The notes: a model not told the origin generated them from the letters alone. A DNA stretch of 64,000 bases from Pseudomonas sp. DTU_2021_1001937_2_SI_NGA_ILE_001 (GCF_032463525.1 NZ_CP135971.1:4526001-4590000); one strand, 5' to 3'; shown: positions 49,603-58,727, counted from the stretch's first letter. Translations and numbers: made by a program.

Positions 49603-50022
49603 TCAGGCAGCCGGCTTCAGGCCCAGGCTGGCCAGTTGCGAAAGGCTGCCACGGCTCTGGATCAGGCGCGGGTCGTCCAGCGGGATGGAACGACCCAGTT
49701 CGTCTTCCAGGATGACCTGCAGCTTGCGGGTGTCGACGCTGCCGTCGGCATTGACCGCTGGTTGCAGCTTTTGCGGGTCGATCTGCGCATGTTCGTTGGG
49801 ACCGTAATAGATGGCGCCGGTGGCGAAGTCCACACCCAGCGCGATCACCCCGGGAATCACGTAGAACAGCAGGCCCAGGGCATCGAGCACGGCAATCGCC
49901 GGGTCGATCTTGCCGTCGATCTGCCCGCGACGGTCGGGATAGAAGATGCTGCCGCAGGCCGACAGTTGGGTGACCAGGGTGGCAGCCAGGACGCCGCCGA
50001 TCAAACGGGAAGGAATGCGCAT
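49603..50022 (-). CDS. Small YceK/YidQ-like lipoprotein
   Basis: A 139-residue lipoprotein: signal MRIPSRLIGGVLAATLV with lipobox LSACGSIFYP, then a hydrophobic stretch (LDALGLLFYVIPGVIALGVDFATG) that resembles YceK-type proteins. The C-terminal part (ILEDELGRSIPLDDPR) is hydrophilic. Function unknown. It lies 3 nt upstream of the cation transporter gene in transcription order and is probably co-transcribed. Confidence 0.75.
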   Translation of the reverse strand: MRIPSRLIGGVLAATLVTQLSACGSIFYPDRRGQIDGKIDPAIAVLDALGLLFYVIPGVIALGVDFATGAIYYGPNEHAQIDPQKLQPAVNADGSVDTRKLQVILEDELGRSIPLDDPRLIQSRGSLSQLASLGLKPAA

Positions 50023-50163
50023 GGAAAACTCCTGTAGTGAAGGGGCAACTATACAAGGCATAGCGGGTTGTCGCTGCTCAGACTGCGTCGACGCCTGCAG
50101 GTTCTGCGCGAGGCCTCACCATAACGGCATAATGCCTGCTCATGATTGAAGAAAGGATGAACG

Positions 50164-50457
50164 ATGCCGCATGCCAGGCTCGCCGCCCGAGAGGTGTACC
50201 AGTTGCTCAAGGATGTGGCGCAGGGCGAGCGCGCGTTGCGGCTGCTCGACGAGACCCAGGGCGCATTGCAGATCGAGATCGACGGCTGGCGCCTGACCCT
50301 GCTGCATGAGGGCCGTGTACTGCAGTGCTGTCGACATTGCCAGGCCACGGACGGTCGGCAGGGCTCGCTGGACGACTGGCACCGCAGCGGCACCGACCCA
50401 CTGGCCTTTCTGAGCGCATGGGAACAGCGGCAGATCGAGCGGCGCCTGTGGGGCTGA
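50164..50457 (+). CDS. Hypothetical 97-residue protein
   Basis: I do not recognise the family with certainty. It begins MPHARLAAREVYQLLKDVAQGE, has a basic and Leu-rich core, and two Cys in CCRHC; the C-terminus ends EQRQIERRLWG. No signal or helix bundle is evident, so it should be cytoplasmic. AAGGATGAACG upstream could serve as a weak ribosome-binding site. It is convergent with the T2SS operon; a shared hairpin at 50440-50478 covers its last codons. Confidence 0.7.
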   Translation: MPHARLAAREVYQLLKDVAQGERALRLLDETQGALQIEIDGWRLTLLHEGRVLQCCRHCQATDGRQGSLDDWHRSGTDPLAFLSAWEQRQIERRLWG

Positions 50458-50478
50458 GGTCCAGGCCCACAGGCGCCG
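50440..50478. other. Bidirectional hairpin between the 50164 gene and gspD
   Basis: CGGCGCCTGTGGG (50440-50452) and CCCACAGGCGCCG (50466-50478) pair perfectly over 13 bp with a 13-nt loop. It lies between two converging genes and lacks a T-run on either side, so it may protect the 3' ends or end transcription with Rho. Confidence 0.65.
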
Positions 50479-50482
50479 GTGC

Positions 50483-52777
50483 TTATTGCCTGGGCTTGAT
50501 CAGTTGCAATTGCTGGCGATAGTCATCCGTCACCTGCCGGGCCTGGCTGTTGCTGGTGACCACGCGCGGGGTGATCAGCACCAGCAGTTCGGTGCGCTTC
50601 TTGCTCTTGCTGGTACTGCCGAACAACCAGCGCAGCCCTGGAATGCGTCCCAGATAGGGCACTGACGAGGCGGTATCGCTGTTGTCCTGCTTGATCAGCC
50701 CGCCCAGCAGGACGGTCTGCCCACTCTGCACGGCCACCTGTGTGGACACCGAGCGCGTAGAGATGCGCGGGTTGCCGTTGTTGTCGGAGGCAGCGGAGTT
50801 ATCGGCGTCACTGACCTGCTGCTGAATGTCCAGGTAGACGAGACCGCCCGGGTTGATGCGCGGCACCACGTCGAGAATGACCCCGGTCTGCACGTATTCG
50901 ACGCTGCTCAGTGTGGTGTTGGAGACGTTGGTGTTGACCGTGGTCTGGCTGATGGGGATGTTGTCGCCGACCTGGATCTGCGCCTGCTGGTTGTTCATCA
51001 CCACCAGCGAGGGCGCTGACAGCACCTGCGTGCGGCCATTGGTTTCCAGCGCATGCAGCGCCACCTGCAGGTTGTTGCTGACGAACGAATAGAACAACGA
51101 GTCCGTGGCACCCAGCCCCGCCCCGCCGCCGCCGAGCGCACCCTGGCTGCCCGCAGCATTGGCCACCGTGTTGCTTCCGGAGTTGCCGGCCAGCCGGCCC
51201 AGGTACCATTGCACGCCGAGGTCCAGTTCGCCGCTGAGGTTGACCTCCAGAATCCGCGTTTCGATCTGCACCTGCATCGGCGCGTTGTCCAGGCGTTTGA
51301 TGGCCGACTCGATTTCCGCCCACTGCGCGGGGCGGGTGCGGATCAACAGCTGGTTGCTGCTTTTCTGCGCGGTAATGCGGGTGCTGTCATCCAGGCGCTG
51401 GCTGGCGCCGGACGGCGTGCCAGCGGTTTCGCCATAGGTGCTGTCCGTGCTGTCAGCCGCTTCATCGCCGCCCTCGGCGTCGGTGTCTGCGTCGCTTTGC
51501 TGCAGGCCGCCCTGCAGGTTGGCATTGCCGCCGTTCAGGCCCATGGCCGATGCCGAGCCCATGCCCTGGCCGGTGCCGTTGAAGCCCATACCGACCGAGT
51601 TGCCGTTGCTGCCATTGAGCGACGACAGCGAGCGGGTACGCAAGCCGGGAGCGACCCTGGCTGCGCTGTCATCCTTGATCTGGCCGTTGCCGTAGATCTG
51701 CCGCAGGTACTTGGCCAGATCGGCGGCCTTCATGTTGCGCACGTCATACACGTACATCTGCGGCTCGTTGCCGCCGCCTTCGTCGATGGTGCGAATCCAG
51801 TCGCCCACTTCGCTCAGGTACTGTGGCTGGGCCGAGATCGCCACGATCGAATTGGTTCGTTCGATGGGCATGAAGCGCACCATGCCAGCGGTGGGCAGGC
51901 CGCTGTCGGGGCCGAACATTTTCGTCAGCTCCGGCATCAGTTCGGCGACGCTCGCGCGCTGCAGGCCATAGACGCCCACCGACATGCCCTTGAGCCAGTC
52001 GACATCGAAGGTATCGATGGTGTCCTGATAGTTGGCCAGTTCATCCGGCGTACCGGCCAGGCTGAGTACGTTGCGCCCAGGGTCGACCAGCAGGAAAGCG
52101 TTGTCACGGGCGAAGGGCTTGAGCAGCTTCTGCATCTCCGTCGCCGAGATGTAGTGCAGCGGGAACAGCCGCGCCGACATGCCGCTGGAAGGGCGGGCAA
52201 CCGGCATCTCGGGGACCAGCTTGCCGGCCACGGCCTGGTTGGCCGGCAGGATCACGTAGCGATCGCCCTGGCGGATCATCGCGTTGTCGGTCCATGACAG
52301 CAGGGTTTCCAGAATCGACAGCGCCTGCTGCTTGTTCACCGGCTTGGAGGTGGAGAAGCTGACGTCACCCTTGACCCCCTGAGCGATGCTGTAGTTTTCG
52401 TGCAGCAGGTCGCCCATCACGCTGTTGATCACCGCTTCGATGGGCTGGTTGGTGAAGTTGAACACGATATCGCCGACCTCTGCAGCGCCGGCCTTGGTGC
52501 TCGACGCCGGTGCCGGGTTGCGTACGAACCGCTGGCTGCCACGCATGATCTGCTGGCGTGGCCCTGCGCTGGCGCTGGGGTTGGCCTGTGGTGCCAGGGG
52601 CTGGGGTTCCGATAGCGGCGGGCGCTGTGATCCTGTGCCGTTGAGTGCTTCCTGCATCAGTGCCGGGTCGTTTTCAAGAGGCTCTGGCGTTGTGGCGCAA
52701 CCGGCCAGTGCAACCGCCGTGGCCAGGCAAAGCAAGGGACTGCGCAAACGGGGAAACTCAGGATAGCGATTGGTCAT
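50483..52777 (-). CDS. gspD: Type II secretion secretin GspD, lipidated (liposecretin)
   Basis: A 764-residue outer-membrane channel subunit. The N-terminus has a lipobox, VALAGC with Cys27, so it should be lipid-anchored and may need no pilotin, as known for HxcQ. N0-N3 domains occupy residues ~100-500, with a Gly/Asn/Ser- and Asp-rich insert at ~370-465 (NGSNGNSVGMGFNGTG, DADTDAEGGDEAADS). The secretin C-domain has VEYVQTGVILDVVPRI and TVLLGGLIKQDNSDT. ATGA overlap with the gspN-like gene. It is the last gene of the operon. Confidence 0.93.
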   Translation of the reverse strand: MTNRYPEFPRLRSPLLCLATAVALAGCATTPEPLENDPALMQEALNGTGSQRPPLSEPQPLAPQANPSASAGPRQQIMRGSQRFVRNPAPASSTKAGAAEVGDIVFNFTNQPIEAVINSVMGDLLHENYSIAQGVKGDVSFSTSKPVNKQQALSILETLLSWTDNAMIRQGDRYVILPANQAVAGKLVPEMPVARPSSGMSARLFPLHYISATEMQKLLKPFARDNAFLLVDPGRNVLSLAGTPDELANYQDTIDTFDVDWLKGMSVGVYGLQRASVAELMPELTKMFGPDSGLPTAGMVRFMPIERTNSIVAISAQPQYLSEVGDWIRTIDEGGGNEPQMYVYDVRNMKAADLAKYLRQIYGNGQIKDDSAARVAPGLRTRSLSSLNGSNGNSVGMGFNGTGQGMGSASAMGLNGGNANLQGGLQQSDADTDAEGGDEAADSTDSTYGETAGTPSGASQRLDDSTRITAQKSSNQLLIRTRPAQWAEIESAIKRLDNAPMQVQIETRILEVNLSGELDLGVQWYLGRLAGNSGSNTVANAAGSQGALGGGGAGLGATDSLFYSFVSNNLQVALHALETNGRTQVLSAPSLVVMNNQQAQIQVGDNIPISQTTVNTNVSNTTLSSVEYVQTGVILDVVPRINPGGLVYLDIQQQVSDADNSAASDNNGNPRISTRSVSTQVAVQSGQTVLLGGLIKQDNSDTASSVPYLGRIPGLRWLFGSTSKSKKRTELLVLITPRVVTSNSQARQVTDDYRQQLQLIKPRQ

Positions 52778-53289
52778 GGTGTGCGTACGTCTGGAAGGGT
52801 AATGGGTCGGGCTTTCGAGGGGGGTGGAAGGCGAAGCAGGGGCAGGCGCAGTTCACGGGTCTGCCCCTCGTGGGTAAAGGTGGCTTGCCGTGCGCTGGCA
52901 GCGGTCAGCGTCCAGCCGTTGTCGAGGCTGCTGCCGACGGCCAGTTTCACGTTGCGCTGGTCGGGCATGCGCAGCAGTACCCATTGAGATTGGCCGTCGA
53001 TGATCACCCCGCTGAGGCTGATGCCATCCAGCGAGGACGCCTGGTGCTTGTCGGCCACCGGGTCGGGTTTGCGGTCCGGGCTGAACATCGATTGCTGCCA
53101 GGTCAGGGCCAGGGCTTGCGACGACAAAGGGGGCAGCGCCTTGGGTTTGCTGGCCGGTGCCGCTGCATGGACCTCGCCCGGTGGCAACCAGTTCACTGTC
53201 TGCCCGGCGCCCATGGCCAGGCTGATGGCGGTGGCGCTCAACAGGGCGGTGGCGGCCAGCAGCGCCAGGGTCAGGTTGTCGAGTCTCAT
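52774..53289 (-). CDS. gspN: Type II secretion protein GspN/GspC-like
   Basis: A 171-residue protein with one N-terminal helix (LTLALLAATALLSATAISL) and a periplasmic part that contains an HR-type beta domain (ISLSGVIIDGQSQWVLLRM). This is the layout of a short GspC (homology region, no PDZ) or GspN as found beside gspD in accessory pseudomonad systems. It should link the inner-membrane platform to the secretin. No separate full-length GspC is present, so this gene probably fills that role. It overlaps gspM and gspD by 4 nt each. Confidence 0.72.
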   Translation of the reverse strand: MRLDNLTLALLAATALLSATAISLAMGAGQTVNWLPPGEVHAAAPASKPKALPPLSSQALALTWQQSMFSPDRKPDPVADKHQASSLDGISLSGVIIDGQSQWVLLRMPDQRNVKLAVGSSLDNGWTLTAASARQATFTHEGQTRELRLPLLRLPPPSKARPITLPDVRTP

Positions 53290-53942
53290 GCGTCAGGCTC
53301 CGTGCCGGGGGCGGATGCCTTGCCTGACTGTTTGCCGGCTTGAGCAGAGCTGGACGCCTGTTGCATGTAGCCACGCAGCAGCAGGTGGACCTCCAGGCGC
53401 CCGGCGCCGCCCCTGGCCGGTGCCGAGGTGGCGCGGCGCAGGCTCAGGTTGTCGACGAACAGAAACGGCTGCCCGTATTCGAAGTCGTGCAGCAGCCTGG
53501 CCAGGGGCTCCATGGCGCATTCCAGGGTCAGGCTGACTTTCACCTGGCGATAGGGCTCTGCACCGTCATGCTCGGGGGTGATCGGCATGCGCTGCGTGAC
53601 TTCGCAGCCGGGGCCCTGATCGGCGTGGGCCTTGACCAGGTCGAGGCTGCGTTGCATCAGGTCGGCGGCCACGGCGCTGGGATCTTCGCCGGGCAGCAGG
53701 CTGGTGCGGCTGGATGGGTCGCGGCGCGCCGCCTGTAGCTGCTGCTCCAGGCTGTCGTGTTGCTGCAGGATGGCGGCGTAGCGCTGTTGCTGGCCACGCA
53801 GCATCTCGGCCTGTTCGTCGAGCGCATTGAGCGGGTCGAGAAACCAGCTTTGCACCAGCAGCCACCACGCCGCCCAAAGTACCAGTGCGAGGACGATCAG
53901 CGCCGCGCCGCGGCGCTCCCTGGCGGTCAGCTCACGGCGCAT
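53286..53942 (-). CDS. gspM: Type II secretion protein GspM
   Basis: A 218-residue protein with one N-terminal helix (GAALIVLALVLWAAWWLLV), a coiled coil (LDEQAEMLRGQQQRYAAILQQHD) and a ferredoxin-like periplasmic domain. GspM stabilises GspL in the inner-membrane platform. It overlaps gspL by 11 nt and gspN by 4 nt. A longer in-frame start inside gspL is not used. Confidence 0.8.
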   Translation of the reverse strand: MRRELTARERRGAALIVLALVLWAAWWLLVQSWFLDPLNALDEQAEMLRGQQQRYAAILQQHDSLEQQLQAARRDPSSRTSLLPGEDPSAVAADLMQRSLDLVKAHADQGPGCEVTQRMPITPEHDGAEPYRQVKVSLTLECAMEPLARLLHDFEYGQPFLFVDNLSLRRATSAPARGGAGRLEVHLLLRGYMQQASSSAQAGKQSGKASAPGTEPDA

Positions 53943-54963
53943 CGGCGGCCTCCTTGTGCAATTGGGCGCGCAGGGAAAAGCGTTCCTTGCCGGTCGCTTC
54001 GTCGGGCTGGATGATGCCCTGGAACTGCGCGTCACTCAGGGTCTTGCAGTCTTTCATGCGGGTGATCAGGGCGCTGACCTTGGCGCTTTGCCCGGAAAGC
54101 GACACGCCGCCGCCGTCGGTGATTTCCAGTTGCTCGACCCAGGTGTCGGCACCCAGGCAGCCGGTCAGGTCGACCAGCACGCTGGACAGCGTGGGTTGCG
54201 CGGCTTTCTGCTGGGCCAGGTAGCGTGCCGCACCCTGCGTGTTGATCAGTTCGCGGCGCAGGTTCTGTACTTGTTGCACCTGCGTGCGCTGCTCGTCGAC
54301 GCGGTGCTGCATCGTCTCGACCATCGCCGTGCGGGCATCCAGCCAGAGCATCATGCAGCTCACCAGCAACACGCCGCAGGCCAGTGCCAGATAGCCTGGC
54401 AATTGCGCACGCGCCGGGCGCGCTGGCCGTTGCTCGGCGGGCAGCAGGTCGATGCCCAGGCGCTGGCCACGGGCGTCATAGCCGTCGACGGCATGCAGCG
54501 CCAGCCCTCTGGCCTGGCATTCCTCGAGCGCTGGCTGCAGGCGCTCGCGCAGCACCGCCGCCAACTGCACCTTGGCCAGCGCGCCGTCCTTGCCGATGAC
54601 CCGGGCCACGTAATGCAGGCGTTCGCGGGGGTAGGGCGTGTACTTGTCGAGTTCGAAGCCGATCACGCTGTGCAGGTCGCGCACGGCGGCACTCGGCAGC
54701 ATCAGGGTCTGGACCAGCAGCATGTTGGCCGGCAGCAGCAGAACCCGACGTTCATCGGGATGTTCGTCGATCTGCTCGGGCAGCGGCCAGTCCACCAGGC
54801 GTTCGCGTACCTGAGGCAGCAGGCGCGTGCGAATGGCGGCGGGCAACAGCGCATGTAGCTCGCCCAGCCAGGCCTGCCAGAGGTGTTGTGCCCGGCTGCC
54901 ACGCCATTGGCCGAGCAGGCGGGCTTGCAGCGCAGCGAGCTGCTTTGAAAGACGATGCTTCAT
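53932..54963 (-). CDS. gspL: Type II secretion protein GspL (PilN-domain)
   Basis: A 343-residue protein: a cytoplasmic actin-like N-terminal part that contacts the GspE ATPase, a helix at ~residue 195-215 (GYLALACGVLLVSCMML) and a periplasmic PilN-like domain ending PDEATGKERFSLRAQLHKE. It starts MKHRLSKQL and overlaps gspK by ATGA. The longer open frame upstream is inside gspK and is not coding. Confidence 0.83.
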   Translation of the reverse strand: MKHRLSKQLAALQARLLGQWRGSRAQHLWQAWLGELHALLPAAIRTRLLPQVRERLVDWPLPEQIDEHPDERRVLLLPANMLLVQTLMLPSAAVRDLHSVIGFELDKYTPYPRERLHYVARVIGKDGALAKVQLAAVLRERLQPALEECQARGLALHAVDGYDARGQRLGIDLLPAEQRPARPARAQLPGYLALACGVLLVSCMMLWLDARTAMVETMQHRVDEQRTQVQQVQNLRRELINTQGAARYLAQQKAAQPTLSSVLVDLTGCLGADTWVEQLEITDGGGVSLSGQSAKVSALITRMKDCKTLSDAQFQGIIQPDEATGKERFSLRAQLHKEAADAP

Positions 54964-55682
54964 TCTTGCCAGCGCAGGACCCGATAAGGCCTGACACCCT
55001 CCTTCGATGGGTTGAGTAGCAGCGTGACGCTCAGCGTCTTGCTGAAGCCGCCGGGCAATGTCGCCCGGCTTTGTACGGTGATGACCGGCCCCGCCTGAGT
55101 GGCGGCCCCGCTGCCGCGTGGCAGATTCAGGGCCTGACGCAACCACGGCGAGGCCTGGCCGGCGACCGGGGCGGGCAAGCCGCTCCACAGGGTCAGGTGC
55201 GCACTGGCGCACTGGTAAAGCCGCTGGTCCATGGCCGGCAGTTCGCGCACTTCCTCGATGCTGCGCAGGGGCGGACGCTTGTCGCCACGGCGCTGGGTCA
55301 GGGCCTGCGACAGTTGCCCGGACTGTTCGGCCGAACTGCCACAGGCGCGCAACAGCCGGGCGAAGGATTCGGCGGGTGCCGCGTTGACATCCAGCTTCCC
55401 GGCTTCGCTGGTCAGGCTCACCGCCAGCGACGCCTGGTCAAAGCGCAGCGCGTGCGCCTGGCCATCGGTTTTCCAGTGGCGCTGCGGGTCACGATCCAGT
55501 TGCGCCAGCACGGCCATTTCCACCCCCGCCTCGGCGGCCAGCAGCGCCTGGGTCTGCTGGCGTTGCCACAGCGCCTGGCGATTCTGCGGGTGCACCCAGC
55601 CCAGCAGGCCGGCAAGCAAGGTGCCCAGCAGTGCCAGGACCCACAGCACCAGGAGCAGGGCCACACCGCGCTGGTTTGTCAT
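54960..55682 (-). CDS. gspK: Type II secretion minor pseudopilin GspK
   Basis: A 240-residue large minor pseudopilin. The prepilin site is QRGVALLLVLWVLALLG: Gly at -1 but no Glu at +5, as is usual for GspK. The body has the GspK DVNAAPAESFARLLRACG helix region. It caps the pseudopilus tip with GspI and GspJ. It overlaps gspJ by 4 nt. No prepilin peptidase gene lies in the cluster, so PilD/XcpA must serve it. Confidence 0.88.
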   Translation of the reverse strand: MTNQRGVALLLVLWVLALLGTLLAGLLGWVHPQNRQALWQRQQTQALLAAEAGVEMAVLAQLDRDPQRHWKTDGQAHALRFDQASLAVSLTSEAGKLDVNAAPAESFARLLRACGSSAEQSGQLSQALTQRRGDKRPPLRSIEEVRELPAMDQRLYQCASAHLTLWSGLPAPVAGQASPWLRQALNLPRGSGAATQAGPVITVQSRATLPGGFSKTLSVTLLLNPSKEGVRPYRVLRWQE

Positions 55683-56290
55683 AGCGCGTGCGCCTCCGAC
55701 GACAGGTCCAGGCGCAGGTCGATGCTCTGCAACGGCCATGGCACCGGCCCCCTCAGCAGTGCGTCGATACGTACGTTCAGCGGCAGCCGCCCCGGCCAGG
55801 GCCAGTGATCGAGCCAGTCGGTGGCAACGCCTTGGGGCGAGACGCCGCGATAGCTGAATTGCACGTCCTGTACCTGATGCAGCAGCACCTGGGGCTCCAG
55901 CGCCGGCTGCAGGCCCTGATCGCTCAGACGTTGCAGGCTTACCTGCAGGCGCTGCCCTTGGGCCAGCGCCAGGCTGTATCGATACAGACCACCACCCAGG
56001 GTGCTGGCGAGCGGTGCATGAAAGGTCATGCTGTGCGGCTCGCCGATGAACACGGGCGCCTGCTCCGACGGCGAGGTCCCGGCCGCCAAGGGCAGGCTCT
56101 GGCCGATGGCATGGCGCAGGAAATTCTGCGTCGAACGCACTTCGTCCAGTGCCGCGCTGTAGCGTTCGGCCTTGGCCAGGGCCCGATTGCCGCCGCTGAT
56201 CGCGCCGGCAATCAGGGTGAGCAGCACGCCGAGCAGGCTCAGCACGATCAGCACTTCCAGCAAGGTGAACCCCTGGGCACGACGCTTCAT
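55679..56290 (-). CDS. gspJ: Type II secretion minor pseudopilin GspJ
   Basis: A 203-residue protein with the prepilin motif QGFTLLEVLIVLSLLG (Gly-1, Glu+5) and the GspJ-type body (VQDVQFSYRGVSPQG, WPWPGRLPLNVRI). It forms the tip complex with GspI and GspK. ATGA overlaps with gspI and gspK. Confidence 0.88.
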   Translation of the reverse strand: MKRRAQGFTLLEVLIVLSLLGVLLTLIAGAISGGNRALAKAERYSAALDEVRSTQNFLRHAIGQSLPLAAGTSPSEQAPVFIGEPHSMTFHAPLASTLGGGLYRYSLALAQGQRLQVSLQRLSDQGLQPALEPQVLLHQVQDVQFSYRGVSPQGVATDWLDHWPWPGRLPLNVRIDALLRGPVPWPLQSIDLRLDLSSEAHAL

Positions 56291-56655
56291 TGTCCGGCCC
56301 CCGAACCCGCACTGCGCACTTGCAGCGCGCTGTAGTGCGCGTGCCGTTTACCGTCGCTGACATCCAGGTCGAGCCGCCAGGCGTCCAGCGGTGCGTTGCC
56401 GCCGGGCATGGCGCTGACGTTCAGGCGCCACTTCACGCCCGACCATTGCCCCTCGGTCACGCCGGCCTGCAAGCGGCGCGCGCGGGCCTCGTCCATCAAC
56501 GAGCGTGCGGTCAGGCTCAGCAGGTCGCTGCGTTGCACCTGCTGCAGGGCGCGGGCGCTTTGCCCGAAGGCCACCACCAGCACGCTGCTGCACAGCGCCA
56601 GCACCGCAAGCGCAGCGAGCATTTCCAGCAGCGTGAAGCCGCGCTCGCCGCTCAA
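56287..56655 (-). CDS. gspI: Type II secretion minor pseudopilin GspI
   Basis: A 122-residue protein, ERGFTLLEMLAALAVLALC at the N-terminus with Gly-1 and Glu+5. I chose TTG 56655, which overlaps the gspH TGA and gives a normal short leader (SGERG); an ATG at 56709 would put 18 extra residues before it and overlap gspH by 58 nt. The start choice is moderate in confidence. Confidence 0.82.
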   Translation of the reverse strand: MSGERGFTLLEMLAALAVLALCSSVLVVAFGQSARALQQVQRSDLLSLTARSLMDEARARRLQAGVTEGQWSGVKWRLNVSAMPGGNAPLDAWRLDLDVSDGKRHAHYSALQVRSAGSGAGQ

Positions 56656-57089
56656 TTGAGCCTGCGCAACTGAACGCTGCCGTTCAGCCAGTTGATATCG
56701 ACCCGCCACTGCTTGTCGTTGCGGCTCAGCAACAGATGCCCACCGCTCGACCCGCCATCGGGATAGAACTCGAATGCCGGGCCCAGGCCGTCGGCGGTCT
56801 GCAGTTGCACGTGCATGTCGGCGGGCAGGCGATGGGCTTTCTGCTGCGGCCCCTGGAAGCGCCCGTTCCTGAGATCGAAGCGGGTCTGCGCCGGTTGCCC
56901 GGTGACGATCGCCTGCACCCGCGCCGCGCGCAGCGCCTGCACCACCTCGCTCAAGGCGCGGTGCTCGCTGGCGGTGTGCAGGCCTTTGCCCACGCCGAAG
57001 CCCACCACGCCGATACCGATGCCGATCAGGACGATCACCACCAGCAGTTCGAACAGGGTGAAGCCGCGGGAGCGGGGCAGGGCGCGCAT
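56652..57089 (-). CDS. gspH: Type II secretion minor pseudopilin GspH
   Basis: A 145-residue protein with leader MRALPRSRG|FTLFELLVVIVLIGIG and the GspH body (YPDGGSSGGHLLLSRND, WRVDINWLNGSVQL). It joins the pseudopilus to the tip complex. It starts 1 nt after the gspG stop. Confidence 0.87.
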   Translation of the reverse strand: MRALPRSRGFTLFELLVVIVLIGIGIGVVGFGVGKGLHTASEHRALSEVVQALRAARVQAIVTGQPAQTRFDLRNGRFQGPQQKAHRLPADMHVQLQTADGLGPAFEFYPDGGSSGGHLLLSRNDKQWRVDINWLNGSVQLRRLN

Positions 57090-57090
57090 G

Positions 57091-57516
57091 TTACTGCCAG
57101 TTACCGATATCGGCGCGGTAGCCTTCGCCACCGGGCTGGCCGTCCTGGCCGTAGAAGATCAGGTCGAAGTTGCCGTGCTCGCCAGGGAAGCGGTAACCGA
57201 AGGCATGGCCGAACGGGTCCTTGAGGTCGGACTCTTTCGCATAGGGGCCTGCCCAGCCTGTGGCATTGGCGGGCTTGCTGACCAGCTGCTGCAGGTTGGC
57301 CGGTGGCGAGCCGACATCCAGCGCGTAGCTTTCGATCTTCATGCTCAGGCTGGCCAGCTGTGCCTTGCCGGCGCCGTACTTGCCCTTGTCGACGTTGCCG
57401 CCGACCTGGCGTACGACGATGGTCGCCACGATGCCGAGCAGCACGATGACCGCGAGCATTTCCAACAGGGTGAAGCCGCCCTGGCGACGGCCATTGACGG
57501 ATTTGAATCGACGCAT
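57091..57516 (-). CDS. gspG: Type II secretion major pseudopilin GspG
   Basis: A 141-residue major pseudopilin. Leader ends RQGG|FTLLEMLAVIVLLG; the C-terminal calcium-site loop DPFGHAFGYRFPGEHG and GQDGQPGGEGYRADIGNW are diagnostic. It polymerises into the pseudopilus. It lies 10 nt downstream of gspF. Confidence 0.95.
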   Translation of the reverse strand: MRRFKSVNGRRQGGFTLLEMLAVIVLLGIVATIVVRQVGGNVDKGKYGAGKAQLASLSMKIESYALDVGSPPANLQQLVSKPANATGWAGPYAKESDLKDPFGHAFGYRFPGEHGNFDLIFYGQDGQPGGEGYRADIGNWQ

Positions 57517-57526
57517 GTGTGTGTCC

Positions 57527-58726
57527 TCAAATGTTACTGGTCAGGCTCATCAGCGGAAGCATGATGGCCAGCATGATCACCGCCACCATGACCGCCATGA
57601 CCACGGTCAGGCTGGGTACCAGGGCCGCGAGCATGCGGTCGATGCCACGCTTGGCCTCGACGTCGAAGACGTCGGCGACCTTGAGCAGCATGCTGTCGAG
57701 ATTGCCGGCCTGTTCGCCGACCTCGATCATTTGCAGGGCCAGTTCCGGCAGCAGTGGTTGTTCTCCAAAGGCTTGAGCCAGCCTGCCGCCACCCTTGACC
57801 CAATCGGTGGCTTGCTCGAACTGGGCGCGCAGGGCGTGGTTGCCGCATACCTCGCGCACGATGGTCATGGCTTGCAGCAGGGCCACGCCGTTGCTCAGCA
57901 AGGTGCCCAGGGTGCGGGCCAGTCGCGCGGCCTCGATGCGTTGCAGCAACGGGCCGATGACCTTCAGTGACAACAGGCGCCGGTCGTGCCGTTGCCGACG
58001 CTGTGGGTCGCGGCGCAGCACCGCGATGCTCCAGACCGATGCCACGATGGCGGCCAGCAGCACCAGGCCGTAGGCGCTCAGGAACTCGCCCATGCCGAGA
58101 ATGGCCTGGGTGATCAACGGCACCGGAACGCCCAGGTCGCGGAAGATCGGCACGAACTGCGGCACCACGTAAGCCAGCAGCAAGGCCAGCGAGCCGAGTA
58201 CGCCGACCACCAGGAAAATCGGATAGATCAGCGCGTTGACCACTTCGCCGCGCAGCTTCTGACTGCGCTCCAGGTATTCGCCCAGCTGGCGCAGGGTGTT
58301 TTCCAGCGAGCCGCCGGCCTCACCGGCGCGCACCATGCTGATGTACAGGCTGGAAAACTCGCCGTGCTCTTCTTCCAGCGCATGGCTCAGTGGCTTGCCG
58401 GCTTTGACCTGTTCGCGCACTCGCTCGAAGACGGCCTGGCGGCGAGGCTCCTGGTTCTGTTTGCCGAGCGTGCCCAAGGCCCGTTCCAATGGTTGGCCAG
58501 CGCCGATCAGGGTTGCCAACTGCTGGGTGAAACTGACCAGCGCCGCGCCGTTGAGCACGCGACGCCGCATGGCCGTCAGCCCTTGATGGGTGCCGGCTTC
58601 CAGGCTGAGCAGCAACAGGTTGCGCTTTTGCAGGATGGCCGCTGCGGCGTTCTCGTCGCTCGCTTCCAGCGTGCCATGGTGCGTGGCCCCCTCGGCGTCC
58701 AGCGCCCGGTACTTGAAATGCGCCAT
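57527..58726 (-). CDS. gspF: Type II secretion inner-membrane platform protein GspF
   Basis: A 399-residue polytopic protein with two T2SF domains (residues ~65-190 and ~265-390) and three helices. Typical segments are FTQQLATLIGAGQPLERAL and MVRAGEAGGSLENTLRQL; the second copy has MIEVGEQAGNLDSMLLKVAD. It forms the platform core with GspE, L and M. It starts 1 nt after the gspE stop. Confidence 0.95.
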   Translation of the reverse strand: MAHFKYRALDAEGATHHGTLEASDENAAAAILQKRNLLLLSLEAGTHQGLTAMRRRVLNGAALVSFTQQLATLIGAGQPLERALGTLGKQNQEPRRQAVFERVREQVKAGKPLSHALEEEHGEFSSLYISMVRAGEAGGSLENTLRQLGEYLERSQKLRGEVVNALIYPIFLVVGVLGSLALLLAYVVPQFVPIFRDLGVPVPLITQAILGMGEFLSAYGLVLLAAIVASVWSIAVLRRDPQRRQRHDRRLLSLKVIGPLLQRIEAARLARTLGTLLSNGVALLQAMTIVREVCGNHALRAQFEQATDWVKGGGRLAQAFGEQPLLPELALQMIEVGEQAGNLDSMLLKVADVFDVEAKRGIDRMLAALVPSLTVVMAVMVAVIMLAIMLPLMSLTSNI

Positions 58727-58727
58727 G

